Source of the DNA: JAJDXO01 sp965221855 | GTDB taxonomy: Bacteria > Pseudomonadota > Alphaproteobacteria > Rhodospirillales > UBA2165 | Assembly: GCA_965221855.1 (NCBI GenBank) | Contig: CBDCSV010000006.1 | Coordinates: 372,001-436,000 of the forward strand | Direction of reading: 5' to 3' | Length of the DNA: 64,000 nt | Shown: piece after piece, positions 14,776 through 24,584 of the stretch | How positions within the stretch are numbered: the stretch's first letter is position 1 | Layout: every line of letters starts with the position of its first letter | Translations under genes and position numbers: made by a program | Notes under the pieces: model-generated | What the model was told of the DNA's origin: nothing | Databases searched by the model: none | What the model saw: the letters and a program-made list of their open reading frames with translations, nothing else

Positions 14776-16611
14776 ATGCGCCGCACACTGTTTGCCGCCG
14801 CCGCCCTCACCGCGGCCGCCCTGCCCCTCGCTTCCGTTGCCCAGGACGTAAAGCCCGTCCACGGCATCGCCATGCACGGCAGCCCCAAATACGGCCCGGA
14901 CTTCAAGCATCTGGATTATGTAAATCCAAATGCGCCCAAGGGCGGCAGCGTCCGGCTGTCGGCCATCGGCACCTTCGACACCTTCAACCCGTTCACCCTC
15001 AAGGGCGTCCCGGCGGCGGGCGCCGGATCGGTCTTCGAAAGCCTGATGACCGGCACCCAGGATGAGGCCTTCACCGAATACGGGCTCTTGGCCAAGTCCA
15101 TCGAGATGCCGGAAGACCGGTCCTGGGTCGCGTTCACCATTCGGGACAATGCCCGCTGGCATGACGGCAAACCGGTGACCGTCGACGACGTGCTGTTCAG
15201 CTTGAATGCCCTCAAGACCCAGGGCCGGCCCTTTTTCCGGTTCTATTACGGCAACGTCGCCACCGCCGAGAAGGTCGGCCCCCGCAAGGTCAAGTTTACC
15301 TTCTCCGGCGGCGAGAACCGGGAGTTGCCGCTGATCGTCGGGCAGCTTCCCATCCTGCCGAAGCATTTCTTCGAGGGCCGGGACTTCACCAGCACCATTC
15401 TGGAGCCCATCCCCGGCACCGGCCCGTACAAGATCAAAACCTTCGAGCCCGGCCGCTCGGTGACCTACGAGCGCGTCAAGGATTATTGGGCCCGCGACCT
15501 GCCGATCAAGCGGGGCAGGAACAACTTCGATGAAATGCGCTACGACTACTACCGGGATGCCACGGTGGCCCTCGAAGCGTTCAAATCGGGCGAGTACGAC
15601 TTCCGGGTCGAGAACACCGCCAAGGTCTGGGCGACGGGCTACGAGTCGCCGGCATTCGAGCGAAAGCTCTACCTCAAACAGGATATCCGCCACGAACTGC
15701 CGACCGGCATGCAGGCCTTCGCTTTCAATACCCGGAAGGATATCTTCAAGGACCGGCGGGTCCGGCGCGCCATGGCCTACGCCTTCGACTTCGAATGGAC
15801 CAACAAGAACCTGTTTTTCGGCCAATACGCGCGGACCACGAGCTTCTTTTCGAACTCGGAGCTCGCCGCGAGCAAGCTGCCGTCGCCGGAAGAGCTGAAA
15901 ATCCTCGAGCCGCTCCGCGGCCAAATCCCCAACGAGGTATTCACCGAGGCCTACTCCGTCCCCGTGACCAATGGCGACAGCCGCATCCGCTCCAACCTGA
16001 GGACCGCGCGGAAATTGCTCCAGGAGGCGGGCTGGACAATCAAGAACAAGAAACTGGTCAACCCGCAGGGCCGGCCGTTCGAGTTTGAAATCCTGTTGGT
16101 CTCGCCGGCCTTCGAGCGAATCGCGCTGCCGTTCAGGAAAAACCTCGAGCGGCTCGGCATGAGCGTCCGGGTCCGCACCGTCGATACCTCCCAATACCAG
16201 AAACGCACCGACGAGAAGGACTTCGACATGATCGTGTCCTCCTTCGGCCAGTCCCTGTCTCCCGGCAACGAACAGCGGGATTTCTGGGGCAGCGATTCCG
16301 CCGACCGGCCGGGCAGCCGCAACGTCATCGGCATCAAGAACCCGGCCGTGGACAAGCTCATCGAATTGGTGATCTCCGCCCCCGACCGGAAGAGCCTCAT
16401 CACCCGAACCCGCGCCCTCGATCGGGTGCTGTCCTGGGGCCACTACGTGATCCCTCAGTGGCATATTCGCACGTTCCGGGTCGCCTACTGGGACAAGTTC
16501 GGCCGGCCCGAAACGACTCCTCGATACGGCCTCGGGTTCGACGGCTGGTGGGTGGATGCCAGGAAGCAGGCGGCCCTCAACAAGCGGAAAAATCTAGCCA
16601 GCGGGAAATAG
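14776..16611 (+). CDS. yejA: Peptide ABC transporter substrate-binding protein (YejA type)
   Basis: The ATG at 14776 follows GGGAGAGA and starts a signal peptide (MRRTLFAAAALTAAALPLAS, cleavage near VAQ-DV); a longer frame from 14713 is unlikely. The 611-residue product is an SBP_bac_5 protein: HGIAMHGSPKYGPDFKHLDY, WVAFTIRDNARWHDGKPVTV, IPGTGPYKIKTFEPGRSVTY. YejA proteins bind peptides such as microcin C and feed YejBEF. The aldehyde dehydrogenase gene separates it from the permease genes, all in the same direction. Confidence 0.92.
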   Translation: MRRTLFAAAALTAAALPLASVAQDVKPVHGIAMHGSPKYGPDFKHLDYVNPNAPKGGSVRLSAIGTFDTFNPFTLKGVPAAGAGSVFESLMTGTQDEAFTEYGLLAKSIEMPEDRSWVAFTIRDNARWHDGKPVTVDDVLFSLNALKTQGRPFFRFYYGNVATAEKVGPRKVKFTFSGGENRELPLIVGQLPILPKHFFEGRDFTSTILEPIPGTGPYKIKTFEPGRSVTYERVKDYWARDLPIKRGRNNFDEMRYDYYRDATVALEAFKSGEYDFRVENTAKVWATGYESPAFERKLYLKQDIRHELPTGMQAFAFNTRKDIFKDRRVRRAMAYAFDFEWTNKNLFFGQYARTTSFFSNSELAASKLPSPEELKILEPLRGQIPNEVFTEAYSVPVTNGDSRIRSNLRTARKLLQEAGWTIKNKKLVNPQGRPFEFEILLVSPAFERIALPFRKNLERLGMSVRVRTVDTSQYQKRTDEKDFDMIVSSFGQSLSPGNEQRDFWGSDSADRPGSRNVIGIKNPAVDKLIELVISAPDRKSLITRTRALDRVLSWGHYVIPQWHIRTFRVAYWDKFGRPETTPRYGLGFDGWWVDARKQAALNKRKNLASGK

Positions 16612-16728
16612 CCTTCCTGGATGATCGGGCGGGACCTGATCCGCGGGGCCGCGCGCCACTCTTTTCAAGCCTGCCCCAGCGGTCATAATGCGGTCTCGAC
16701 AGGAACGGCCGTATCCAGGGAGAAAGCG

Positions 16729-18294
16729 GTGAAAATTCAAAACCATGTCCACGGCGAATGGGTGGAGGGCGACGGCGAGGGAACGCCTCTGGTCGATCCG
16801 GTCTCCGGCGAGGAAATCGCCCGCGCCACATCCGACGGCGTCGATCTCGGCAGGGCCCTGGATCACGCACGCACCGTCGGCGGTCCCGCGCTCCGCGCCA
16901 TGACCTACGCCGGGCGGGGCGAAATGTTGGGCAAGATCAACGAAACCCTCACCGCCAACCGGGACAAATACGCCGACATCGCGCTCCGGAATTCGGGCAA
17001 TACCAAGATCGATGCCGCCATCGATATCGACGGCGGCACGGGTACATTGTTCTTTTATGCGCGCCTCGCCGGAAAACTGGGCGAGGCGAATTATCTCCGG
17101 GACTCCGGGTTTGAACGCATGGCCAAGGACGAGGCCTTCCAGGGGATGCACATCTGGGTGCCGCTGAAAGGCGCGGGTATTCACATCAATGCGTTCAACT
17201 TCCCCTCTTGGGGACTATGGGAGAAAGCCGCGGTCAGCCTGCTCGCCGGCGTGCCGTTTCTCGCCAAACCGGCCACCGCCACCTGCCTGCTGTCCTACGA
17301 AATGATCAAGGACGTCATCGAGGCGGGCGCCGTGCCGGACGGCGCCATCAGCCTGATCTGCGGGGGCGGGCGCGATCTGATGGATCACGTCACCGGCAGG
17401 GACGCGGTCGCCTTCACCGGCTCGTCGGACACCGCCACCATACTCAGGGGCAACGCCAACGCCATCGCAAGCTCGGTCCGGTTCAATGCCGAAGCCGACA
17501 GCCTGAACATGAGCCTGCTGGGCCCGGATGCCCGGCCGGGCGCCGCCGAGTTCGACCTGTTCGTCAAGGAAGTGTCCCGGGAGATGACCGTCAAGGCGGG
17601 CCAGAAATGCACCGCCATCCGCCGCGCCTTCGTGCCCGCGGGCATCCTCGACGAGGTTTCCGGCGCTCTGGAAGCCCGGCTCGCCAGGACCGTGACCGGC
17701 GATCCCCGCAACGAGACCGTCCGCATGGGTCCGCTGGTCAACAAGGCGCAGCAACAATCCGCCCTGGACGGAATTGCCCGGTTGGCGGAGGAAGCGGACA
17801 TAATCACCGGCGGTAACGGTTTCGAGCCCGTCGATGCCGACCCCGAAACCTCGTCATTCGTGCCGCCGACGCTCCTCAGATGCAGGGACCCCAGGGGCGC
17901 CAGGGCGGTCCACGAGGTGGAGGTGTTTGGCCCCGCCTGCACGGTGATGCCCTATGAGACCGCCGAGGACGCCGTCGAGCTCGCCTCCCGGGGCGGCGGA
18001 TCGCTGGCCGCGTCGGTGTTCACCGCCGATGACGAATTCGCCAATGCCGCGACGCTGGGCATCGCCGCCGATCACGGCAGGGTCCTGGTGGTCGACGAGC
18101 AGGTCGCCGAGAGCCAGACCGGACACGGCATCGTCATGCCCATGTGCACCCACGGCGGACCCGGCCGCGCCGGCGGCGGCGAGGAATTGGGCGGCACGCG
18201 CGGCTTGCGGTTTTATCATCAACGGACCGCCGTGCAGGGCCGCCTCGACCGGTTGGAAGCATTGGCGGGCGCCGGCGCCGAGGTCGCGCTATAG
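16729..18294 (+). CDS. Aldehyde dehydrogenase of the PaaZ/BoxD type
   Basis: 521 residues from a GTG at 16729 with AGGGAGAAAG just upstream. It contains only the ALDH fold: cofactor region INAFNFPSWGLWEKAAVSLL, LAKPATATCL, VAFTGSSDTA, and the catalytic Cys in VKAGQKCTAIRRAFVP. It matches the ALDH domain of PaaZ, or BoxD (3,4-dehydroadipyl-CoA semialdehyde dehydrogenase), and lacks the MaoC hydratase domain of full PaaZ. These enzymes oxidise CoA-thioester semialdehydes from ring cleavage of aromatic acids. No paa or box gene is near. It lies between yejA and yejB, 21 bases before yejB, so it is probably in the same transcript. Confidence 0.85.
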   Translation: MKIQNHVHGEWVEGDGEGTPLVDPVSGEEIARATSDGVDLGRALDHARTVGGPALRAMTYAGRGEMLGKINETLTANRDKYADIALRNSGNTKIDAAIDIDGGTGTLFFYARLAGKLGEANYLRDSGFERMAKDEAFQGMHIWVPLKGAGIHINAFNFPSWGLWEKAAVSLLAGVPFLAKPATATCLLSYEMIKDVIEAGAVPDGAISLICGGGRDLMDHVTGRDAVAFTGSSDTATILRGNANAIASSVRFNAEADSLNMSLLGPDARPGAAEFDLFVKEVSREMTVKAGQKCTAIRRAFVPAGILDEVSGALEARLARTVTGDPRNETVRMGPLVNKAQQQSALDGIARLAEEADIITGGNGFEPVDADPETSSFVPPTLLRCRDPRGARAVHEVEVFGPACTVMPYETAEDAVELASRGGGSLAASVFTADDEFANAATLGIAADHGRVLVVDEQVAESQTGHGIVMPMCTHGGPGRAGGGEELGGTRGLRFYHQRTAVQGRLDRLEALAGAGAEVAL

Positions 18295-18315
18295 AGGGAA
18301 GGGCCGCCCGACGAC

Positions 18316-19437
18316 ATGTTCGCTTACATCATCCGCCGGCTGCTGTTCGTCATCCCGACGCTGTTCGTCATCATCCTGCTGAACTTCGTCTTCGTGCAGT
18401 TCGCCCCCGGCGGACCGGTGGAGCAAACCATCGCCCAACTGCAGGGGACGGCGGTGGACGCAACGGCGAGGGTCAGCGGCACCTCTCAGGGCGAAACCGT
18501 CGGCGGCGGCGACCAGGGCCGGCAACAGATCGGCGATCAAGGCGCCGGGGCCAGCAAATACCGGGGCGCCCGCGGCCTCGATCCGGAGCTGATCGCCGAG
18601 ATCGAGAAGCTCTACGGGTTCGACAAGCCGGCGCACGAGCGCTTCTGGATCATGCTGAAGAACTATCTCCGCTTCGACTTCGGCGAGAGCTTCTTCCGCG
18701 ACAAGACCGTGATCGAACTGCTGATCGAGAAATTGCCGGTCTCCATCTCGCTTGGCCTGTGGACCACCCTCCTCACCTATTTGATTTCCATTCCGCTCGG
18801 CGTTCGCAAGGCGGTGCGCGACGGATCCAACTTCGATCTTTGGACCAGCGCGGTGATCATCATCGGCACCGCGATCCCCGGCTTCCTGTTCGCCATTCTC
18901 CTGGTGGTGCTGTTCGCCGGCGGCAGCTATTTCGACATCTTCCCCCTGCGCGGCATCGTATCACCCAACTGGGACGAACTCAGTCCGGTCGGCAAGGTCC
19001 TGGACTACTTCTGGCACATGGCGCTGCCCATCACCTCCATGGTCATCGGCTCCTTCGCCGTCCTGACCATGCTGACCAAGAATTCGTTCCTGGACGAGAT
19101 CAATAAGCAGTACGTCCAGACGGCGCGGTCCAAGGGGCTTGCGGAGAACAAGGTGCTCTACGGCCATGTGTTCCGGAACGGCATGCTGCTGATCATCGCC
19201 GGCTTCCCGTCGGCCTTCATCTCCATCTTCTTCACCGGCTCGCTCCTGACGGAGATCATCTTCTCCCTCGACGGGATCGGGCTCCTCGGATTCGAGGCGG
19301 CCATCAACCGGGATTATCCGATCGTCTTCGGCACCCTCTACATGTTCACCCTGCTGGGCCTGATCATGGGGATCATCGGCGACCTCGCCTACCACGTGGT
19401 CGATCCGCGAATCGACTTCGAGGCGCAGGAGGTCTAG
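18316..19437 (+). CDS. yejB: Peptide ABC transporter permease YejB
   Basis: 373 residues. It starts with a membrane helix (YIIRRLLFVIPTLFVIILLN), then a Gly/Gln-rich periplasmic segment of about 50 residues typical for YejB (GETVGGGDQGRQQIGDQGAG), and five further helices with the EAA-like loop VQTARSKGLAENKVLYGHVF. It forms the channel with YejE. The last codon is followed directly by yejE (0 bases between). Confidence 0.93.
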   Translation: MFAYIIRRLLFVIPTLFVIILLNFVFVQFAPGGPVEQTIAQLQGTAVDATARVSGTSQGETVGGGDQGRQQIGDQGAGASKYRGARGLDPELIAEIEKLYGFDKPAHERFWIMLKNYLRFDFGESFFRDKTVIELLIEKLPVSISLGLWTTLLTYLISIPLGVRKAVRDGSNFDLWTSAVIIIGTAIPGFLFAILLVVLFAGGSYFDIFPLRGIVSPNWDELSPVGKVLDYFWHMALPITSMVIGSFAVLTMLTKNSFLDEINKQYVQTARSKGLAENKVLYGHVFRNGMLLIIAGFPSAFISIFFTGSLLTEIIFSLDGIGLLGFEAAINRDYPIVFGTLYMFTLLGLIMGIIGDLAYHVVDPRIDFEAQEV

Positions 19438-20490
19438 ATGGAGGAGGGGCGGCTGCTTGGCATGCGGGTTACGCCGCTGAATGCGCGGCGGATCGAGAAC
19501 TTCAGGGCCAACCGGCGCGGCTACTGGTCCCTGTGGATCTTCATCGCCGTGTTCTTCGTCACCCTGTTCGCGGAATTTCTGGCCAACGACAAGCCACTGC
19601 TGGTCCGCTACGACGGCGCGTTCCATATGCCGGTCTTCGTCGCCTACCCCGAAACCGCTTTCGGCGGCGACTTCGAGACCGAGGCCGAATATGCGGACCC
19701 GGAGGTCCAGGAACTGATCGAGGAAAAGGGTTGGATCCTCTGGCCGCCGATTCCCTATTCCTTCGACACCATCGTCTTCGACTTGCCCCAGCCCGCGCCC
19801 TCTCCGCCGACATTTCGGAACTGGCTCGGCACCGACGATCAGGGCCGGGACGTGGTGGCCCGGCTGATCTACGGCTTCCGAATATCGGTGCTGTTCGGGC
19901 TCGTCCTCACGGTCGTCTCCTCCATGGTGGGGATCGCCGCGGGCGCCTGGCAGGGCTACTCCGGCGGCTGGACCGACCTTTTGTTCCAGCGCTTCATGGA
20001 AATCTGGTCGAGCATGCCGCAGCTCTTCATGCTGATCATCCTGGCGAGCTTCATCGAACCCAATTTCTGGATCTTGATGGTCTTCCTGCTGCTGTTCAGT
20101 TGGATGGGGCTGGTGGGCGTGGTCCGCGCCGAGTTCCTCCGCGGCCGCAACTACACCTATGTGATGGCCGCCCGAGCATTGGGCGTCTCCGACCGCAAGA
20201 TCATGTTCAAGCACATCCTGCCCAACGCCATGGTCGCCACGGTGACATTGATGCCCTTCATCCTCACCGGCTCCATCACCAGCCTCACGGCCCTCGACTT
20301 CCTTGGTTTCGGTTTGCCGCCGGGCTCGCCGTCGCTCGGCGAGCTGTTGAACCAGGGCAAGGCCAACCTGCAGGCGCCGTGGCTCGGCATTTCGGCGTTC
20401 CTCATCCTGGCGGTGATGCTGAGCCTGTTGATTTTCATCGGCGAGGCGGTTCGCGACGCCTTCGACCCCCGCAAGACGTTCAGGGCCTAG
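19438..20490 (+). CDS. yejE: Peptide ABC transporter permease YejE
   Basis: 350 residues. The N-terminal RIENFRANRRGYWSLWIFIA precedes helix 1, and a large periplasmic domain (about residues 45-120) holds the family sequence FDTIVFDLP and NWLGTDDQGRDVVARLIYGF. The cytoplasmic EAA loop is YVMAARALGVSDRKIMFKHI. The ATG abuts the yejB stop, so translation is coupled. Confidence 0.93.
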   Translation: MEEGRLLGMRVTPLNARRIENFRANRRGYWSLWIFIAVFFVTLFAEFLANDKPLLVRYDGAFHMPVFVAYPETAFGGDFETEAEYADPEVQELIEEKGWILWPPIPYSFDTIVFDLPQPAPSPPTFRNWLGTDDQGRDVVARLIYGFRISVLFGLVLTVVSSMVGIAAGAWQGYSGGWTDLLFQRFMEIWSSMPQLFMLIILASFIEPNFWILMVFLLLFSWMGLVGVVRAEFLRGRNYTYVMAARALGVSDRKIMFKHILPNAMVATVTLMPFILTGSITSLTALDFLGFGLPPGSPSLGELLNQGKANLQAPWLGISAFLILAVMLSLLIFIGEAVRDAFDPRKTFRA

Positions 20491-20505
20491 GGGAGGGCAA
20501 ATCCG

Positions 20506-22134
20506 ATGAGCGAGCCCCTCCTCCAAATCCAGGACCTGTCGGTAAGCTTCGGCCGCGGCGAGCGCGAAGTGCGGGCGGTCAAGAACGTCTCCATCGATAT
20601 CCATCCGGGCGAAACCATCGGACTGGTGGGCGAATCCGGCTCCGGCAAGTCGGTCACCGCGCTGTCGGTCCTCAAGCTGCTCCCTTACCCCGTCGCCTGG
20701 CATCCGTCCGGCGGGATCGTCTTCGACGGCTACGATCTGATGGGCGGTGACGAACGGGAAATCCGCAAAGTCCGGGGCAACAACATTTCGATGATTTTCC
20801 AGGAGCCCCTCAACTCCCTCAACCCGCTCCATTCCATCGCCAAGCAAATCGGCGAGATCATCCGCCTCCATCAGAGCATCAGCGACGAAAAGGTCGAGGC
20901 ACGGACCAGGGAACTCCTGAACCTGGTCGGGCTGGAGGACGCGGTCGGGCGCATGCACTCCCTGCCGCACGAGTTTTCCGGCGGCCAGCAGCAGCGCATC
21001 ATGATCGCCATGGCGCTCGCCAACGAGCCTAAATTGCTGATCGCCGACGAGCCGACGACGGCCCTCGACGTCACGGTCCAGGCCCAGGTTCTGAAGCTGA
21101 TGAAGGGCCTCACCCGGGAACTCGACATGGCGATGCTGCTGATCACCCACGATCTCGGCATCGTCGAAGCGCTATCCGACCGCACCTACGTGATGAACCA
21201 GGGCGAGGTGGTCGAGTCCGGAGAAACAAGGAAGATTTATGCCAATCCGGAACATGCCTACACCCGCCACCTGCTGGACAGCGAACCCAAGGGCCGGCCC
21301 GATCCGGCCGACCCCGACGCCAAGCCGCTGCTGACCGCCGATAACATCAAGGTCTGGTTCCCGATCAAGAAGGGGGTCATCCGCCGCACCATCGGCCACG
21401 TGAAGGCGGTGGACGGCATCACCGTCGATCTCCGCGAGGGGCACACGCTGGGGGTGGTCGGCGAATCGGGCTCCGGCAAGTCGACCCTCGGCCGGGCGCT
21501 GTTGCGGCTCGAAAAAAGCGACGGCGAAATCCAGCTCGACGGTCGGACCATCCAGGGCCTCGGCTACAAGGAGCTGCGCCCGCTGCGCCGGGACATGCAG
21601 ATCGTATTCCAGGACCCGGTGGGCTCCATGAGCCCCCGCATGTCGGTCTTCCAGGTGATCGAGGAAGGTCTGCTGGTGCAGGAGATCGGCGAGACCTATG
21701 ACGAGCGCCGGGCAATGGTCGCGGACGCGCTCCGCGAGGTCGATTTGGATCCCGACACCATGGACCGCTACCCTCACGAATTTTCCGGCGGCCAGCGCCA
21801 GCGGATCGCCGTCGCCCGGGCCCTGGTGCTGCGCCCCAGGGTGATCGTCCTGGACGAACCCACCTCGGCCCTCGACATGAGCGTCCAGTCGCAGATCGTC
21901 GAGTTGTTGCGCGGACTGCAGGTGAAGCACGGGCTCTCCTACATCTTCATCAGCCACGATCTGAAAGTGGTGCGCGCGCTGTCCCACGACGTCATCGTCA
22001 TCCGCGACGGCGTGGTGGTCGAACACGGCCCCGCCGAGCAGGTCATCGACAACCCCCAGGAGCCCTACACCAAGGCGCTGATGGCCGCGGCCTTCGAATT
22101 GGTCGCCGACGAGACGGGCGTGGTGAGGGGTTAA
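20506..22134 (+). CDS. yejF: Peptide ABC transporter, duplicated ATP-binding protein YejF
   Basis: 542 residues with two complete ABC modules. Module 1: Walker A GESGSGKSVTA, signature FSGGQQQR, Walker B LLIADEPTTALD. Module 2: Walker A GESGSGKSTLG, signature FSGGQRQR, Walker B VIVLDEPTSALD. Each has its oligopeptide C-terminal extension. It powers YejBE. GGGGAGGGC lies before the ATG. The gene converges on uppP with four bases between them. Confidence 0.95.
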   Translation: MSEPLLQIQDLSVSFGRGEREVRAVKNVSIDIHPGETIGLVGESGSGKSVTALSVLKLLPYPVAWHPSGGIVFDGYDLMGGDEREIRKVRGNNISMIFQEPLNSLNPLHSIAKQIGEIIRLHQSISDEKVEARTRELLNLVGLEDAVGRMHSLPHEFSGGQQQRIMIAMALANEPKLLIADEPTTALDVTVQAQVLKLMKGLTRELDMAMLLITHDLGIVEALSDRTYVMNQGEVVESGETRKIYANPEHAYTRHLLDSEPKGRPDPADPDAKPLLTADNIKVWFPIKKGVIRRTIGHVKAVDGITVDLREGHTLGVVGESGSGKSTLGRALLRLEKSDGEIQLDGRTIQGLGYKELRPLRRDMQIVFQDPVGSMSPRMSVFQVIEEGLLVQEIGETYDERRAMVADALREVDLDPDTMDRYPHEFSGGQRQRIAVARALVLRPRVIVLDEPTSALDMSVQSQIVELLRGLQVKHGLSYIFISHDLKVVRALSHDVIVIRDGVVVEHGPAEQVIDNPQEPYTKALMAAAFELVADETGVVRG

Positions 22135-22138
22135 CCGG

Positions 22139-22966
22139 TTAGAAGGTGAAGCCTGGCGCCATGTAGGCGACCCAGAGCAGAAACACGCCGAGGATCAGCC
22201 GGTAGATGACGAACGGCGTAAAGCCGGAATGCCGGAGCCAGGCCATGAACCCGGCGATGGTAACGATGGCGACGGCGAACGAGATGGCGATTGCCGCGAA
22301 CACCGTATCGGTCAACTGCACGTCGCCCGCCTGATAGAGTTCCCACCCCTTGAGCGAACCTGCCGCGATGATGATCGGGATCGACAGCAGCATGGAAAAC
22401 CGCGCCGCCTCGGTCCGTTCCATACCGAGGATGCGCGCCGCCGTGATGGTGATGCCGGCCCGCGAGGTGCCGGGGATCAGCGCCAGCGCCTGGAACAAAC
22501 CGATGAACAAGGCACCGGCGAAACCCAGTTGGTCGAGCCGCTTGACGGTCAGGCTCAGCCTGTCGGCGAGGTAAAGAAGAACGGCGAAGCCGACGGTCGC
22601 CCAGGCGATGATCTCGAGCCCCCGGAAGATGTCCTGGTTGAATTCGTTGATCGCCCATCCCGCGGCTACCGCCGGAACCGTCGCGGCGACCACCAGCATG
22701 GCGAGGCGAAACTCCTCGCCGCCGCGCCGCCGCCGCCCGGGCCGGAACCGGCGGCCGGTCGCGGCGATCATCCCCCAGACGTCACGCCGGAAATAGATCA
22801 CCACGGCGAGCAATGTCCCCACATGGACCGCGACATCGATGATCAGGCCCTGGTCGGGCCAGCCGGTGAAAATGGGAACCAGGACCAGATGCGCGGACGA
22901 GGAGACGGGCAGGAACTCGGTGATGCCCTGGACAGCCGATAGGACGATGATGTTCAAGAGGGGCAA
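22139..22966 (-). CDS. uppP: Undecaprenyl-diphosphatase (BacA/UppP)
   Basis: 275 residues, multi-spanning membrane protein. The two active-site motifs are present: GITEFLPVSSSAHLVL and PGTSRAGITITAARILGMER. It recycles undecaprenyl pyrophosphate for cell-wall and O-antigen synthesis and gives bacitracin resistance. It is divergent from the GST gene at 23139, with a 172-base gap in which I see no further gene. Confidence 0.96.
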   Translation of the reverse strand: MPLLNIIVLSAVQGITEFLPVSSSAHLVLVPIFTGWPDQGLIIDVAVHVGTLLAVVIYFRRDVWGMIAATGRRFRPGRRRRGGEEFRLAMLVVAATVPAVAAGWAINEFNQDIFRGLEIIAWATVGFAVLLYLADRLSLTVKRLDQLGFAGALFIGLFQALALIPGTSRAGITITAARILGMERTEAARFSMLLSIPIIIAAGSLKGWELYQAGDVQLTDTVFAAIAISFAVAIVTIAGFMAWLRHSGFTPFVIYRLILGVFLLWVAYMAPGFTF

Positions 22967-23138
22967 GCGTATCCCCTTATCCGTTTGGGCCCTGCGCGAT
23001 TAGCGCCTGTATATCACTTTTCCTTTAAGTACAGGAAGTTAACCGAGCGCGAGCGCTGGATTCGACGAAACCGGTCTCCCGCCCAAGTTGTGCATTACGG
23101 ACCTGTTTCAGCGGCCCCGATTTGGCTATAAGGGGCGG

Positions 23139-23807
23139 ATGCGCACCCTCTACCACCTGTGGCTCAATCCGTTTTCGCGCAAAGTCCGAATCGTGCTGGC
23201 CGAGAAAGACCTGGGCTTCGACATGGTTGTCGAGCAGGTCTGGGACCGGCGGCGGGAATTCCTCGCCATCAACCCGGCGGGAGATGTGCCGGTCATCATC
23301 GAGGATGACGGCACGGTGTTGGCGGATTCCGGGGCCATCTGCGAATTTGTGGAGGAAATCGCGCCGGAACCGCCGATGATCATGGGCAATCCCCATGAAC
23401 GCGCCGAAATCCGCCGTCTGGTGTCGTGGTTCGACCGCAAGTTCGACGCCGAAATTTCCGCGCCGCTGGTCGATGAAAAGGTGATGAAGCGGATCAAGGG
23501 ACTGGGCTCGCCGGACTCGAAGGTTATCCGCGCGGCCCACGCCAACATCCACACCCACCTGGAATATATCGGCTACCTCACCGGACGGCGCCACTGGCTG
23601 GCGGGTGAGAAGTTTTCCCTGGCCGACATTGCGGCCGCCGCGCACCTCTCGGCGGTGGATTATCTGGGCGATGTGCCGTGGGCCGACCACGAGGCGGCCA
23701 AGGACTGGTACGCGCGGATCAAATCCCGGCCCAGCTTCCGGCAGATTCTGGCGGACGCCATCCCTGGGCTGCCGCCGCCCAAGCACTACGCGAATCCGGA
23801 TTTTTAG
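23139..23807 (+). CDS. fzlA: Glutathione S-transferase family protein, probably FzlA
   Basis: 222 residues from the ATG at 23139; an earlier ATG at 23088 would add 17 unconserved residues. The thioredoxin-fold half reads RTLYHLWLNPFSRKVRIVLA (Ser in the active-site position) and INPAGDVPVIIEDDG; the helical half ends with WYARIKSRPSFRQILADAIP and the tail LPPPKHYANPDF. This tail and the location next to uppP match FzlA, an alphaproteobacterial GST-fold protein that binds FtsZ filaments in cell division. The FzlA assignment rests on remembered family features and synteny; a generic GST is the alternative. Confidence 0.75.
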   Translation: MRTLYHLWLNPFSRKVRIVLAEKDLGFDMVVEQVWDRRREFLAINPAGDVPVIIEDDGTVLADSGAICEFVEEIAPEPPMIMGNPHERAEIRRLVSWFDRKFDAEISAPLVDEKVMKRIKGLGSPDSKVIRAAHANIHTHLEYIGYLTGRRHWLAGEKFSLADIAAAAHLSAVDYLGDVPWADHEAAKDWYARIKSRPSFRQILADAIPGLPPPKHYANPDF

Positions 23808-23811
23808 CGGC

Positions 23812-24564
23812 TCACTTCGGCCCGTCCATGCGTTCGAGATTGGCCCGGGCCGCCGCGGCCGCCGGGCTGTCGGGCGCCACCTCGATCACCCTCAGCCAAT
23901 CGGCCCGGGCGCCGGCCTCGTCACTTGCCTGGCGGCGCAGGATGCCCCTTTCCAGCAGCGCTTCCGGATGGGTTGGGTCCCGAGACAGCGCCAACTCCAC
24001 ATCCTGCATGGCCAGCCCCGCCTCACCGGTCCGCCGGTAGGCGCTGGCGCGGAACACCCGTGCATCGGTAAATTTGGAATCCAGTTGAAGCGCCCGGGAC
24101 AAATCCTCGATGGCCGGGCCCATATTGCCGCCCTCGGCATGGGCCTGGGCCCGGTCGGCGAATATCTCCGGGTTTCGATCATCGAGGTTGATCGCCGCGT
24201 CAAGCACGGCCAGCGCGGCCGGCGGGTTTTCCGCCTGCAGCCAAGCCTGCCCCGATTGACCCAGAAGGTTGGCCTTCACGGCCGCATCCGCGTTTATCAC
24301 GCGGGCCAATTCCTCGATCCGGCGGGCAGCCACTTCGTGATGACCGAGCCGCATCAGCGCCAACGCGACGCAATGGCGGGCCGGGTCGCCGCCGCCCAGG
24401 CTTTCCCAACCGATGGCGTGTTCGAAACCTCGTTGGGCGTTGCGCTCCACTTCGGCGATGCACGCCCGGTACTCGGCGGCCTCGGCGGCGGTCGGCGGCT
24501 GCGATTGCGCCTGTGCCGGAAATGCGGCCGTCATCGCGACGGCGGTGATTGCCCAAATCCTCAT
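23812..24564 (-). CDS. Periplasmic tetratricopeptide repeat protein
   Basis: 250 residues from the ATG at 24562-24564, which begins a signal peptide (MRIWAITAVAMTAAFPAQAQ); the 11 residues of a longer frame are rejected. TPR-like helices run through the mature part (AVLDAAINLDDRNPEIFADR, AIEDLSRALQLDSKFTDARV, PEALLERGILRRQASDEAGA). The role is unknown; such proteins scaffold envelope complexes. It is divergent from the SDR gene with only 20 bases between start codons. Confidence 0.8.
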   Translation of the reverse strand: MRIWAITAVAMTAAFPAQAQSQPPTAAEAAEYRACIAEVERNAQRGFEHAIGWESLGGGDPARHCVALALMRLGHHEVAARRIEELARVINADAAVKANLLGQSGQAWLQAENPPAALAVLDAAINLDDRNPEIFADRAQAHAEGGNMGPAIEDLSRALQLDSKFTDARVFRASAYRRTGEAGLAMQDVELALSRDPTHPEALLERGILRRQASDEAGARADWLRVIEVAPDSPAAAAARANLERMDGPK

Positions 24565-24584
24565 GCCGTGACCATATAGGAGCC

